Source: UBA7672 sp038326205 (lineage in GTDB: Bacteria > Pseudomonadota > Alphaproteobacteria > Caulobacterales > Hyphomonadaceae). Taken from it: a DNA stretch of 64,000 bases. A model generated the notes under the pieces. It was not told the origin of the DNA. It was given only the letters and a program-made list of their open reading frames with translations, and did no database searches. Positions 42,446 through 51,239 of this stretch are shown piece by piece; position 1 is the stretch's first letter; every line of letters starts with the position of its first letter. A program made the translations under genes and the position numbers. The stretch spans positions 1-64,000 of the forward strand of contig JBBQJV010000002.1 of assembly GCA_038326205.1 (NCBI GenBank). Direction: 5' to 3'.

Positions 42446-44140
42446 TCAGACGCCCGCCAATAACCGATCCGCTGCCGCGCGGGCTTCCTTGGTGACACTC
42501 GCTCCGGCCAGCATCCGGGCAATCTCCTCCCGCCGCGCCTTTTGGGTCAGTATGTCCACCGAGGTGACGGTTTCGCCCGCCGCTTCAGCCTTGGATACAC
42601 GCAGCTGTTTCTTGGCCGAGGCTGCGACCTGAGGCGAATGCGTGATCGCCAGCACCTGCTTGCGCTTGCCGATCGCCGCCAGCCGCTCCCCAATCGCCGC
42701 CGCGACCGCCCCGCCGACGCCCATATCGGCCTCGTCAAACACCAGCGTTCCAGCCGGCGACACGTCCGCGAGACAGACGCTGACCGCCAACGCGAAACGC
42801 GCCATCTCGCCGCCCGAAGCGATGCGATCGAGTGCGCCAAACCCGGCGCCGGCATTGGTTTCGACCTCGAACGCCACATCGTCACGACCGGTCGGCCCAG
42901 CCTCGGCGCGTGGCCGCACAGCGATACGGAACTTTGCTTTCTCCAGCTTCAGCGGTGCGAGTTCCGCCGACACAGCCCGTGCCAATTTCCGGGCCGCCGC
43001 GGTGCGCAACTCCGTTAGGCGCCCGGCTGCCTCATCGTAGGCGGCGCGCGCAGCGGCTTCCGCCGCAACCGCCCGGGAGAGCGCCTTGTCGGAATGATCG
43101 ATCTCATCGAGTTGCGCGCGCATCTTCTGGCGCAGGGCTGCGAGCCCCTCGGGGTCCACCTCGTGCTTGCGCGCAGCCGCCCGCAAGGCGAACAGGCGCG
43201 CTTCGGACGCTTCCAATGCTGCAGGTGAATAGGCGCAGGCGTCACCTGCAAATTCGACCGCACGTCGCGCTTCACCGGCTTCAATCAACGCACGCTCCAG
43301 CCCCTCGCATGCAGCGCGGATGCGCACTGCAAGCTCACTGTCCGCGCCTTCGCCCGTCAATCCGGGGGCAGAAAGCGCTCGTGAAACCGCACGCGCCGCC
43401 GTCGACAGCGCATGTTCCATATTGGACTTGGTAAACTGCTTACGCGCCCCATCCAGCGCCTCGGCGACACGCCCGCCAGCCAGCATGCCCGCGCGCTCCA
43501 AAGCCAGCCGCCCCGTCTCGCCCTCCTGCGGGTCGAGATGGTCAAGTTCATCCACCGCATGCGCCAGCCAGGTCCGTTCGGAAGCTGCACGCGCGATCCG
43601 CTCCGCCAGTGCAGCACGCGCATCTTCTGCCTCACCCAGCACAGACCAGGCACGGCTCACGTCTTTCAGCAGCGCATCGGCCTTCGCCCAGGCATCCAGC
43701 AAGGCGCGATGCCGCGCCGGCTCCAGCAAGCCAAGCCCATCATGTTGCCCGTGAATGTCGGCCAGCAGCAGGCCGACATCCGAAAGCAAAGTCGCGCTCA
43801 CCGGACGATCGTTCAGAAACGCCCGCGCGCCTGCGCCCCGCTTGATCACGCGCCGCAGCACCATCGGCTCGGCTGGCGCCAGCTCCAGTCCGCTCGCCGC
43901 CAGCATCTCCCGGACAGGATGGCTGATTGGAACCTCAAAAGCCGCCGTGACCTCGGCCATCTGACCTCCCGCCCTGATCAACGCCTGTGACCCCCGGCCC
44001 CCAAGCGCAAAGCCCAGCGCCGACATCAGGATGGATTTTCCAGCGCCCGTCTCGCCGGTAAGCGCGGTGAAGCCCTGCCCCAGCTCAAGGTCGAGCTGGC
44101 GGACCAGAATGAAATCGCGGATCGAAAGTCCCGTCAGCAT
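42446..44140 (-). CDS. recN: DNA repair protein RecN
   Basis: 564-residue SMC-like ATPase of double-strand-break repair. Walker A GETGAGKSI follows the start MLTGLSIRDFILV; the coiled-coil arms fill the middle; the C-terminal SIGNATURE and Walker B are IASGGEMARFALAV and TLVFDEADMGVGG, with ITHSPQVAA behind. The ATG at 44140 agrees with the family; an upstream frame to 44308 is not needed. It lies between the peroxiredoxin gene (opposite strand) and ligA. Confidence 0.95.
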   Translation of the reverse strand: MLTGLSIRDFILVRQLDLELGQGFTALTGETGAGKSILMSALGFALGGRGSQALIRAGGQMAEVTAAFEVPISHPVREMLAASGLELAPAEPMVLRRVIKRGAGARAFLNDRPVSATLLSDVGLLLADIHGQHDGLGLLEPARHRALLDAWAKADALLKDVSRAWSVLGEAEDARAALAERIARAASERTWLAHAVDELDHLDPQEGETGRLALERAGMLAGGRVAEALDGARKQFTKSNMEHALSTAARAVSRALSAPGLTGEGADSELAVRIRAACEGLERALIEAGEARRAVEFAGDACAYSPAALEASEARLFALRAAARKHEVDPEGLAALRQKMRAQLDEIDHSDKALSRAVAAEAAARAAYDEAAGRLTELRTAAARKLARAVSAELAPLKLEKAKFRIAVRPRAEAGPTGRDDVAFEVETNAGAGFGALDRIASGGEMARFALAVSVCLADVSPAGTLVFDEADMGVGGAVAAAIGERLAAIGKRKQVLAITHSPQVAASAKKQLRVSKAEAAGETVTSVDILTQKARREEIARMLAGASVTKEARAAADRLLAGV

Positions 44141-44361
44141 GGCGCCACACCCGGATGTTCCATTGCCTCGACTAGCACGTTGCGAACAAAATAGGAACAC
44201 GCCCACTGAAGAAGAGGCGGCCGGAGGAACAAGTCCTTGTCCGAAACAGGGAAAATCCCCTGCAAAAGAACGCAGTCGTGATGGTTTGCGGGCGTGACTG
44301 GGCGCCACCTTTCCGCGATAACCACCGCTGCGCGGCCAAGTCCGCTGATAGGAGAAAACCG

Positions 44362-44946
44362 ATGAAGAAACTTCTCGTTGCAGCCTTCGCAGTCGCCGCG
44401 CTCGCCGCTCCCGCTTATGCAGGTCTGCCCGTTGGCGCTGCCGCCCCCGACTTCAACGCGACGGCTGCCATTGGCGGCAAGACGTTCGATTTCAAACTGT
44501 CCGACGCCCTCAAGAAGGGACCTGTCGTGGTCTATTTCTTCCCGGCCGCTTTCACGCCGGGCTGCACGATCGAGACCAACAAGTTCGCTGAAGCCGCCGC
44601 TGACTTCCAGGCCGCCGGTGCGACGCTTATCGGTGTCACGGGCGGCGCTGCTAGCCCGCCAGTCGCCGGCAAGAAGCAGGAATATTTTAACGCTGCAGAC
44701 CATATCGACCTGCTGATCAAGTTCTCCGCCGAACACTGCCGCGACAAATTTCCAATTGGCGCCATCTCGCCGGACACCGCAAAGGCCTATGACGTTCCCT
44801 CGCAGATGAAAGAAGGCTGGAGCGATCGCACCTCCTTTGTGATCGCGCCGGACGGCAAGGTTCTGCTGTCCTTCACCGACCCCAAGGCCGACGACCATGT
44901 CAGCAAAACGCTGAATGCCGTGAAGGCCTGGAAAGCTTCGCACTAA
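44362..44946 (+). CDS. exported peroxiredoxin-like protein
   Basis: 194-residue AhpC/TSA-type peroxiredoxin with a cleavable signal peptide (KKLLVAAFAVAALAAPAYA). The peroxidatic Cys68 lies in FTPGCTIE, with Pro and Thr of the motif intact; a possible resolving Cys is in SAEHCRD. The periplasmic location suggests defence of the envelope against peroxides. An AGGAGAAAA site precedes the ATG and a terminator follows. It is inserted between bamD and recN, which are usually adjacent. Confidence 0.9.
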   Translation: MKKLLVAAFAVAALAAPAYAGLPVGAAAPDFNATAAIGGKTFDFKLSDALKKGPVVVYFFPAAFTPGCTIETNKFAEAAADFQAAGATLIGVTGGAASPPVAGKKQEYFNAADHIDLLIKFSAEHCRDKFPIGAISPDTAKAYDVPSQMKEGWSDRTSFVIAPDGKVLLSFTDPKADDHVSKTLNAVKAWKASH

Positions 44947-44968
44947 TCCACGGCGAAGCCCCAAAACA

Positions 44969-45005
44969 AACGCCCCCGCGAGCCATCGTGGGGGCGTTCT
45001 GTTAT
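44969..45005 (+). terminator. rho-independent terminator of the peroxiredoxin gene
   Basis: A 12-bp stem with one G-U pair (44969-44980 with 44987-44998) is followed by CTGTTATGT. It also lies just past the bamD stop on the other strand, so it may serve both genes. Confidence 0.65.
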
Positions 45006-45045
45006 GTATCCGGATCGCTTGAAGCCAGACTGGAAAATGCTCAGG

Positions 45046-45906
45046 CTAGAAGATCATCTTCCCGATGCGATCGAACAGGTTGAAGTTGGCGTTTGAATCC
45101 GGCTTCTCCGGCAGGCTTACGCCCTGCCCCTGCATCAGCGCATACGTGTCCGAATACCAGACCGAGCCTGGATAGTTCGTGCCGAGCACCGCTGCCACCT
45201 GTTGCGCCTGACCGCTGAGGCCGATCGACAGATAGGCCTCAACCAGGCGGTGCAGCGCCTCCGGCACGTGCGTCGTCGTCTGATAGTCGGTGACAACCTT
45301 CTTGAACCTGTTGATCGCCGCGAGCTGCTCGCTCCGCTGCAGATAATAGCGGCCGATCTCCATCTCTTTGCCGGCCAGCTGATCGCGCACCATGTCCATC
45401 TTCAATTCGGCGTCGCGCGAATAGTCCGACTCAGGGAAGCGGGCGACCACTTCCTTGAGAGCGCCCAGCGCGAGGTCTGAGCGGGCCTGATCACGGCCAA
45501 CATCAATGATCTGGTCGAAATGGCAGATCGCGACGAGATAATAGGCGTAGGCAGCGCCGTCGCCGCCGGGATGCAGGGCGATGTATTCTTCGGCGCTCGA
45601 AATCGACTTGTCGTAGTTGCGCGCACGATAGCGGGCATAGGACGCCATAAGCATCGCGCGCTGGGCCCACGGCGAATACGGATGCTGGCGCTGAACCTCG
45701 TCGAACTGGGCGGCCGACTGGGCCCACAGGGTCCGATCCATGCTTCTCAGCCCGGCATTATAGATCATTTCGACTGGCTGCTCGACATAAGCAAGGTCCG
45801 TCTGGCGCGAATTGCTGGCGCACGCGGAAGCGCCAAGAAGCGCGATCCCGGCAGCCAGTCCGACCTTCAAGCCTCCAATCTTCAAGCCTTGGGTGGTGGA
45901 ACGCAT
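45046..45906 (-). CDS. bamD: outer-membrane assembly lipoprotein BamD
   Basis: 286-residue lipoprotein (lipobox GASAC, Cys29) with five TPR-like repeats between about 45 and 260. It is the essential partner of BamA in inserting beta-barrel proteins. EMIYNAGLRSMD, AQFDEVQRQHPYSPWAQRA and the helical ARFPESDYSRDAELKMDMVRDQLAGKEMEIGRYYL signature mark the family. It belongs to the division/envelope cluster, downstream of lpxC in the minus direction. Confidence 0.95.
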   Translation of the reverse strand: MRSTTQGLKIGGLKVGLAAGIALLGASACASNSRQTDLAYVEQPVEMIYNAGLRSMDRTLWAQSAAQFDEVQRQHPYSPWAQRAMLMASYARYRARNYDKSISSAEEYIALHPGGDGAAYAYYLVAICHFDQIIDVGRDQARSDLALGALKEVVARFPESDYSRDAELKMDMVRDQLAGKEMEIGRYYLQRSEQLAAINRFKKVVTDYQTTTHVPEALHRLVEAYLSIGLSGQAQQVAAVLGTNYPGSVWYSDTYALMQGQGVSLPEKPDSNANFNLFDRIGKMIF

Positions 45907-46044
45907 GAATCCTCGCTCGGCAGCAACAACGCCCGCTCTTCTAGACCAATGCCGCCGGGGCGTCCAAGCCCCCCAACAGCGACCAATGAGACGACGGCTG
46001 ATAAGGCTGCGTCCTCAATATTCAGGAAAAGACGGGCTCAGAAA

Positions 46045-47067
46045 TCAGGGCTTGGCGCTCGAAGTGGCCTTTTCTGCGGCTGCGACATGTTCAGCCTTAC
46101 GAACCCTGCCCCGGCGCCAACCACGATAGCCGAACAGCAATGCCCCGATTGCGAGCGCGCCAAACACCAGCAGGGGAAGAATGGCCGCAATAAACCGGAC
46201 GATTCCCCCCATTGTGCGGGCAAAGGCCGGTGCAAAATCGGCGAATGCGTCGGTCACCGGCCGCCAGATCGATTGAGAGGCAGGTGCGTATTCGGCCTGA
46301 TACGAGAAATTCAGGACCGACATCGACACCCTTAGTCTAAGTGCCGCCAGCAGGGACTGCCGCGAGTCGATATCGCCTTGCGCCTCGGCCAGCGCCTGTT
46401 CGATCTCGAGGAGGTCGGACAGCTTGCCGGGCTTCCTGTCGATCATGGCCTGCAGCGCGTCGCGATGGCCGATCATCGACTTCAGCCGCGCCTCATTGTC
46501 GACGATCTGCGCTGTTAGTTCTTCGGCTGTGCGGTTGGTCGAATAGACCGACGCGCTGAACGGCTTCAGGCCGTCATTGACGCCTTTCTCGAATGTGCGG
46601 ACCCACGTCTCGCTGGCACGCATGGAGAGCATGCCATTGGCGCCCTCCTCCTGCCCGATGCCGTTGAGATAGGTATTGGTCACATAGCAGTTGGACGGTC
46701 CTGCATCCTCGCAAAGCTTCTTGTGTGCGTTGAGCAGGCTCTCCATCCCGCTCGTCGGCACCGAGAAATTCCACGCATAGGAATACGACATCAGCGGCAT
46801 CGTGCCCGGAGGCGCTCCACCGCCGCTGTTGGGATCTGGCTGGATGATCGGCTTGTCGACACGGCTCATTGTCCCGTCGTCGACGTCCATCGACTTGGCG
46901 AATTCCATCGACGGCGCCGGCGCCATCGCCATCTCGGGCGCCGTTGCCCCGCCCGTCGCGTAGCCATCGCCGCTCGGGCCTGAACTATCGCTGCAGGCTG
47001 CGAGCGCCAGTACCAGCGCGACTGCCGTCCCAACCGCTATCCCACGCGCTGGAATTTTCCGGATCAT
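46045..47067 (-). CDS. DUF4349 lipoprotein
   Basis: 340 residues. The lipobox LAAC follows a hydrophobic signal. A disordered Gly/Ala/Met/Pro-rich part leads into the DUF4349 domain (about 95-290): YSYAWNFSVPTSGMESLLNAHKKLCED, then a coiled coil (TAEELTAQIVDNEARLKSM and LSDLLEIEQALAEAQGDIDSRQ). A C-terminal transmembrane helix (FIAAILPLLVFGALAIGALLF) and a basic tail follow. Function unknown. The ATG at 47067 is preferred over 47082 because only it has a purine-rich site. It is inserted between bamD and lpxC. Confidence 0.85.
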   Translation of the reverse strand: MIRKIPARGIAVGTAVALVLALAACSDSSGPSGDGYATGGATAPEMAMAPAPSMEFAKSMDVDDGTMSRVDKPIIQPDPNSGGGAPPGTMPLMSYSYAWNFSVPTSGMESLLNAHKKLCEDAGPSNCYVTNTYLNGIGQEEGANGMLSMRASETWVRTFEKGVNDGLKPFSASVYSTNRTAEELTAQIVDNEARLKSMIGHRDALQAMIDRKPGKLSDLLEIEQALAEAQGDIDSRQSLLAALRLRVSMSVLNFSYQAEYAPASQSIWRPVTDAFADFAPAFARTMGGIVRFIAAILPLLVFGALAIGALLFGYRGWRRGRVRKAEHVAAAEKATSSAKP

Positions 47068-47272
47068 CTCTATCCACCCCATTCAGGTTACATATGTACT
47101 CTGACGCAGGCATCCGGGCCAAATCAAGGCGGATGGTGTGGAAGACGCAGCTTAGCCTACGTAGACGCAAAAGCATGGCCAACCCAAGTCGTTTTGCAAT
47201 CGTCAAGAAACTACCGAATGGCGGCTGTCGCTCATGGACATCAAATCGATTGCTTCATCGACTTGCCCCAAA

Positions 47273-47689
47273 CTAGACAACCCGACCCAAGGCGATCTTC
47301 CTCGGCAGCACCCGCCGTTCGGCGAGCCGCCACCCGTGTTCCGTGCGGACAATCCAATCGTCATAGGTCACACGACCGCTGGCGCCGTCACCCATCACGC
47401 CGATTTCCTTGGCGATTACGCGCACTCCCCGATCGCTTTTGCTTGCCACGACCATGTTTGTGACATGATGTGCGACCGGGTTTCTAGCGCCCAGCATCAG
47501 GGCCGCACCACGAATAGCCGCTATCCCTTCCAGCGCCCCACCGCCAAAGGCGAACAGATCGTATTTTAGGTCGGCGCTGAATATGCGATCGAGTTCATCC
47601 AGACGGCCGTCGTCAACCAGATGCCCATGCAACGCGATGAGCTCATAGCCTGCAATCCTGTCTTCGAGGCTCAAGCCCGGTTCGTTCAT
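47273..47689 (-). CDS. SnoaL/NTF2-like protein
   Basis: 138-residue NTF2-like alpha+beta barrel of the SnoaL_4 type: DRIAGYELIALHGHLVDDGRLDELDRIF opens the fold, then IRGAAL and HHVTNMVV and the closing RVTYDDWIVRTEHGWRLAERRV. Such proteins are small isomerases, hydratases or scaffold domains; the substrate is not predictable. It lies about 40 bases downstream of lpxC and could be co-transcribed. Confidence 0.85.
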   Translation of the reverse strand: MNEPGLSLEDRIAGYELIALHGHLVDDGRLDELDRIFSADLKYDLFAFGGGALEGIAAIRGAALMLGARNPVAHHVTNMVVASKSDRGVRVIAKEIGVMGDGASGRVTYDDWIVRTEHGWRLAERRVLPRKIALGRVV

Positions 47690-47728
47690 CGGTGCACCAC
47701 GCCGATCGGCGACTATAGCCAGAGCTTA

Positions 47729-48589
47729 TCATGTCGATGTCCACACAAATGCCGTTGCGTCAGCGAATAGGGCGCGCAGCAACTTATTGTTCAGCGCATG
47801 GCCCGGCTGCTCGGCTTCGTAGTGTCCCTCGATCGTACCGCCGGCAAGAAACAGATCGCCGATCACATCCAGCAGTTTGTGACGCACAAATTCGTCGGGC
47901 GCCTGTAGGCCGTCGGCATTGAGGATCGCATCGCCCTCAACGACGATCGTGTTGTCCATCGACGCGCCAAGCCCCTTGCCCATCGCGTGCAGCTGTTCTG
48001 CCTGATACGCAAAGCCGAATGTCCGCGCCCATCCGATCTCGCGCGCAAACGCGCCCGGCGCCATGGTGAAGCTGATCTCCTGCCGCCCGATCGCCCTGGT
48101 CGGAAAGTCGATCGCGATCTTCATCGTGAAGCCCTCGCCGGGCGACAGCCGCGCGAATTTTGGTCCTTGCCGTACCTCGACCGGTTTCAGGATTTTCAAC
48201 GCCCGCCTCGGCGCCGCCTGCACGCTCAGGCCGGCCTGCTCCAGCAACGCCACGAACGGCTTCGACGACCCGTCGAGAATGGGCAGCTCCGGCCCATCAA
48301 GCTCGGCAATGATATTGTCGACCCCCAACCCCGCGCACGCCGCCAGGAAATGCTCGACCGTGGCCACCGAGACGCCAGCCTCATTGCTCATGTTGGTGCC
48401 AAGCTCGGTCGTCGTCACCTTCGTGACCAGCGCGGGTATCTCCGCCGCGCGATCCGTGACGTCGCGGCGTACGAACACGACGCCAACGTCCTCGCCCGCC
48501 GGACGCACGGTCAGGCAGGCGGGCTTGCCGGAATGGACGCCGATGCCGGAAAGCGACGCGGACTGCGCAATGGTCTGCTGACGGTTCAT
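47729..48589 (-). CDS. lpxC: UDP-3-O-acyl-N-acetylglucosamine deacetylase
   Basis: 286-residue zinc deacetylase, the first committed step of lipid A synthesis. The zinc ligands are visible: His80 (VEHFLAACAG), then the His and Asp of HKLLDVIGD, with the catalytic His in the GHYEAEQPGH region. The start MNRQQTIAQSASLSGIGVHSG at 48589 matches the family; an open frame to 49129 is an overlap with the divergent Rsm22 gene. It is separated from ftsZ by rsm22, whereas the two are usually adjacent. Confidence 0.96.
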   Translation of the reverse strand: MNRQQTIAQSASLSGIGVHSGKPACLTVRPAGEDVGVVFVRRDVTDRAAEIPALVTKVTTTELGTNMSNEAGVSVATVEHFLAACAGLGVDNIIAELDGPELPILDGSSKPFVALLEQAGLSVQAAPRRALKILKPVEVRQGPKFARLSPGEGFTMKIAIDFPTRAIGRQEISFTMAPGAFAREIGWARTFGFAYQAEQLHAMGKGLGASMDNTIVVEGDAILNADGLQAPDEFVRHKLLDVIGDLFLAGGTIEGHYEAEQPGHALNNKLLRALFADATAFVWTST

Positions 48590-48679
48590 GGACCGTGAGC
48601 TAAAGCCACCGGCCCGCCCGCGCAAGACAAGCCGTGTTCCCGGTTGTTGCCAGCCTCCGGAACCTGCTAGTGCGGCGCG

Positions 48680-49645
48680 ATGGAATTGCCCCTGCAGCTC
48701 AGACATGCCCTGGACAGCGCACTCGCGGGTGTTCCCATGTCGAGCCTTGCCGCCTCGGCGAAAGCGCTGTCGCAGCGCTATCGCGACGAAGTGCGTGATG
48801 GGCGCCTGCATCTGTCGGAGGCCAAATTCGCGCTCGCCTATATCGCTACGCGCATGCCCGCGACCTACGCTGCGATCCACGCCAGCCTGGTAGCGCTTGG
48901 GGAGCAACAACCCGGCTTCGCGCCGCGCACTCTGCTCGACATCGGCGCAGGCCCCGGAACGGTGGTGTGGGCGGCCTGCGAAATATGGCCTGCCATGACT
49001 ACGGCCACGCTCGTTGAAGCCAGCCCGGCCATCCGTGCGCTGGGCGAGAAGCTTGGCGCCCCCGGCGCGATCACGCGTATCACCTGGCGCGACGACGATC
49101 TGCGAAGCGGCCTTGCCGACGAACAGCATGATCTGGTCACGCTGGCCTATGTGCTCGACGAGCTAGCGCCGAAAGATCGCGACAAGCTGATTGACCGGCT
49201 GTGGTCGCTCACCCGCCACGCGCTGCTGATAGTCGAGCCCGGCACGACGGCAGGCTGGCAGCGCATCCTCGCCGCCCGCGCGCAACTGATCTTGGAGGGC
49301 GCACGCATCCTTGCTCCGTGTGCACACGCGCTCGCCTGCCCCATCGTGCAACCCGACTGGTGTCACTTCTCGGCGCGCGTTGCGCGCTCACGAACCCACC
49401 GGCTTGCCAAGGAAGCCGAAGTGCCTTGGGAGGACGAGAAGTTCATCTACCTCGCCGCCGCGCGCACGCCGGCAACGGCTCATGCGTCTCGCGTTCTTGC
49501 ACCGCCGGAATCTGCAACGGGCCGCGTAAAGCTAAAACTGTGCAACGCAGATGGCTCAGCGACGCTCCGGCTCGTCACGCGCCGCGAAGGCGATGTGTTC
49601 AAACAGGCGCGCAGACGAGACTGGGGCGATGTGTTCGAAGGCTGA
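48680..49645 (+). CDS. Rsm22-family small-subunit rRNA methyltransferase-like protein
   Basis: 321 residues. The family relates to mitochondrial Rsm22/METTL17, needed for small-subunit assembly. The N-terminal helical part (QRYRDEVRDGRLHLSEAKFALAYIATRMPATYAA) leads into motif I LLDIGAGPGTVVWA (about 84-97). The TLAYVLDELAPKDRDKLIDRLW block and the Cys-rich cluster CAHALACP...WCHFSARV follow. In mitochondrial and some bacterial members the Cys residues bind an iron-sulfur cluster. It is inverted relative to the cell-division genes on both sides. Confidence 0.88.
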   Translation: MELPLQLRHALDSALAGVPMSSLAASAKALSQRYRDEVRDGRLHLSEAKFALAYIATRMPATYAAIHASLVALGEQQPGFAPRTLLDIGAGPGTVVWAACEIWPAMTTATLVEASPAIRALGEKLGAPGAITRITWRDDDLRSGLADEQHDLVTLAYVLDELAPKDRDKLIDRLWSLTRHALLIVEPGTTAGWQRILAARAQLILEGARILAPCAHALACPIVQPDWCHFSARVARSRTHRLAKEAEVPWEDEKFIYLAAARTPATAHASRVLAPPESATGRVKLKLCNADGSATLRLVTRREGDVFKQARRRDWGDVFEG

Positions 49646-49693
49646 AGAAACGCGCGTGAGCCCGGCCTCGCGATTCGAACAAATAACAACAGA

Positions 49694-51115
49694 TCAGGAA
49701 TTACCCGAGCGGCGCAGGAAGGCCGGAATTTCGAGGTCGTCGTCGAAATTATCGCCTTCCATCGGCGCAGGACGCGCGGCCGGCGCAGCCTGTTCGTCGG
49801 CCGGTTTTGCCTTCCAACCGAACAGCGACGCGAACGAGCGTTCCTTGGGTGTTTCGGCGGACGGTTGATGCTGCGGAGCAGGCTCGTGCTGGGGCTCGGC
49901 GTCGAAAATGTCGAGCGGCTCTTCCGGCTGCGGCGTCGGGCGCGAGCGGATGACGGGCGCGGGCGGACGATATTCGGACGGCGGCACAGGTTGATGCGGC
50001 CCTGCAGAATGAGACTGGGCGGGCGCCGTGATCATCGTCTTCTGCGGCGGCGGCATGAAGGTCGAGGGCTGCGCGACGATACCAAGTTCAGCAGCCGGCG
50101 ATGGCGTGTTGAAGATTGCGGTGTTGAGGCCTGCCTGTAGTTCGCGCACGGGCTGCGCCGTCGCGCGTACGACGCCCTGCTGTAAGCCTGCGGCAACCAC
50201 GGAAACCCGGATCTTGCCGTTCATCTTCTCGTCGAAGGTCGATCCGAGGATGATGTGCGCATCGACATCCACCTCGCGGCGGACTTCGTTGGCGGCCTCG
50301 TCGACCTCGAACAGCGTCATGTCATAACCGCCTGTAATGTTGATGAGCACGCCCTTGGCGCCCTTCATCGACACATCGTCCAGCAGCGGGTTGGCGATCG
50401 CGGCCTGCGCAGCCTTCAGCGCACGGTTCTCCCCCTCACCCTCACCCTCACCCATCATCGCCGAACCCATGCCCGCCATCACGGTGCGCACGTCGGCGAA
50501 GTCGAGGTTGATGAGGCCCGGCATGACCATCAGGTCGGTGATGCCGCGCACGCCCGAATAGAGGACCTTGTCCGCCATCGAGAAGGCGTCGGCGAAGGTC
50601 GTGTCTTTGTTGGCGATGCGGAACAGGTTCTGGTTCGGAATTATCAGCAGCGTGTCGACCTCGGAACGAAGATCGACAATGCCGCGCTCGGCCACCTGCA
50701 TGCGGCGCTTGCCCTCGAAATCGAACGGCTTGGTGACGACGCCGACTGTGAGGACTTTCTGTTCTTTCGCGATGCGCGCGATGATCGGAGCAGCGCCGGT
50801 TCCGGTGCCGCCGCCCATCCCGGCCGCGATGAAGCACATGTGCGCGCCGTTGAGTATGCGCTTGATCTCGTCGGCGGATTCCTTGGCGGCTTCAGCGCCG
50901 ACATCCGGGTTGGCGCCAGCGCCGAGGCCGGAGGTCTTGCCGATGCCCAGCTGGATGTGGGTCGGCGCCTTGGAGCGGGTCAGAGCCTGCGCATCCGTGT
51001 TGGCGACAACGAACTCCACGCCCTGGAGCTTGGCCTCGATCATGTTGTTGACGGCGTTGCCGCCGGCGCCACCGACACCGATCACGACTATTCTGGGAGT
51101 CAATTCAACGGCCAT
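49694..51115 (-). CDS. ftsZ: cell-division GTPase FtsZ
   Basis: 473-residue tubulin homologue that forms the division ring. The GTP-binding GGAGGNAV and the tubulin signature GGGTGTG (101-107), the T7 loop NLDFADVRTVM, and the C-terminal partner-binding peptide DLEIPAFLRRSGN are all intact. The variable linker (about 320-455) is Pro-rich. Just after T7 the usual short loop is an acidic MMGEGEGEGENRA, coded by a hexanucleotide repeat (50433-50453). The ATG at 51115 has a GAGG site; the adjacent TTG at 51121 does not. Upstream is ftsA. Confidence 0.97.
   Translation of the reverse strand: MAVELTPRIVVIGVGGAGGNAVNNMIEAKLQGVEFVVANTDAQALTRSKAPTHIQLGIGKTSGLGAGANPDVGAEAAKESADEIKRILNGAHMCFIAAGMGGGTGTGAAPIIARIAKEQKVLTVGVVTKPFDFEGKRRMQVAERGIVDLRSEVDTLLIIPNQNLFRIANKDTTFADAFSMADKVLYSGVRGITDLMVMPGLINLDFADVRTVMAGMGSAMMGEGEGEGENRALKAAQAAIANPLLDDVSMKGAKGVLINITGGYDMTLFEVDEAANEVRREVDVDAHIILGSTFDEKMNGKIRVSVVAAGLQQGVVRATAQPVRELQAGLNTAIFNTPSPAAELGIVAQPSTFMPPPQKTMITAPAQSHSAGPHQPVPPSEYRPPAPVIRSRPTPQPEEPLDIFDAEPQHEPAPQHQPSAETPKERSFASLFGWKAKPADEQAAPAARPAPMEGDNFDDDLEIPAFLRRSGNS
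50433..50453. repeat. hexanucleotide microsatellite in ftsZ
   Basis: CCCTCA repeated three times plus CCC, giving the Gly-Glu repeat in FtsZ on the minus strand. Because the unit is two codons, length changes would keep the frame. Confidence 0.9.
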
Positions 51116-51239
51116 GGCCAACCTCGATCCGCTCGCCCTGACGCTGCCCGCTCAACCGGCCCGACCAGCCGGAAAACGCGCCGGGAATTAGATGAGGATC
51201 GCGGCCTTTGGCTAAGCCTGTCTTAAGGACCCGACCAGA

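Noticed and set aside
41475..42632. Plus-strand frame of 385 codons
   Set aside because: Antisense to ligA and recN, with shadow-type composition.
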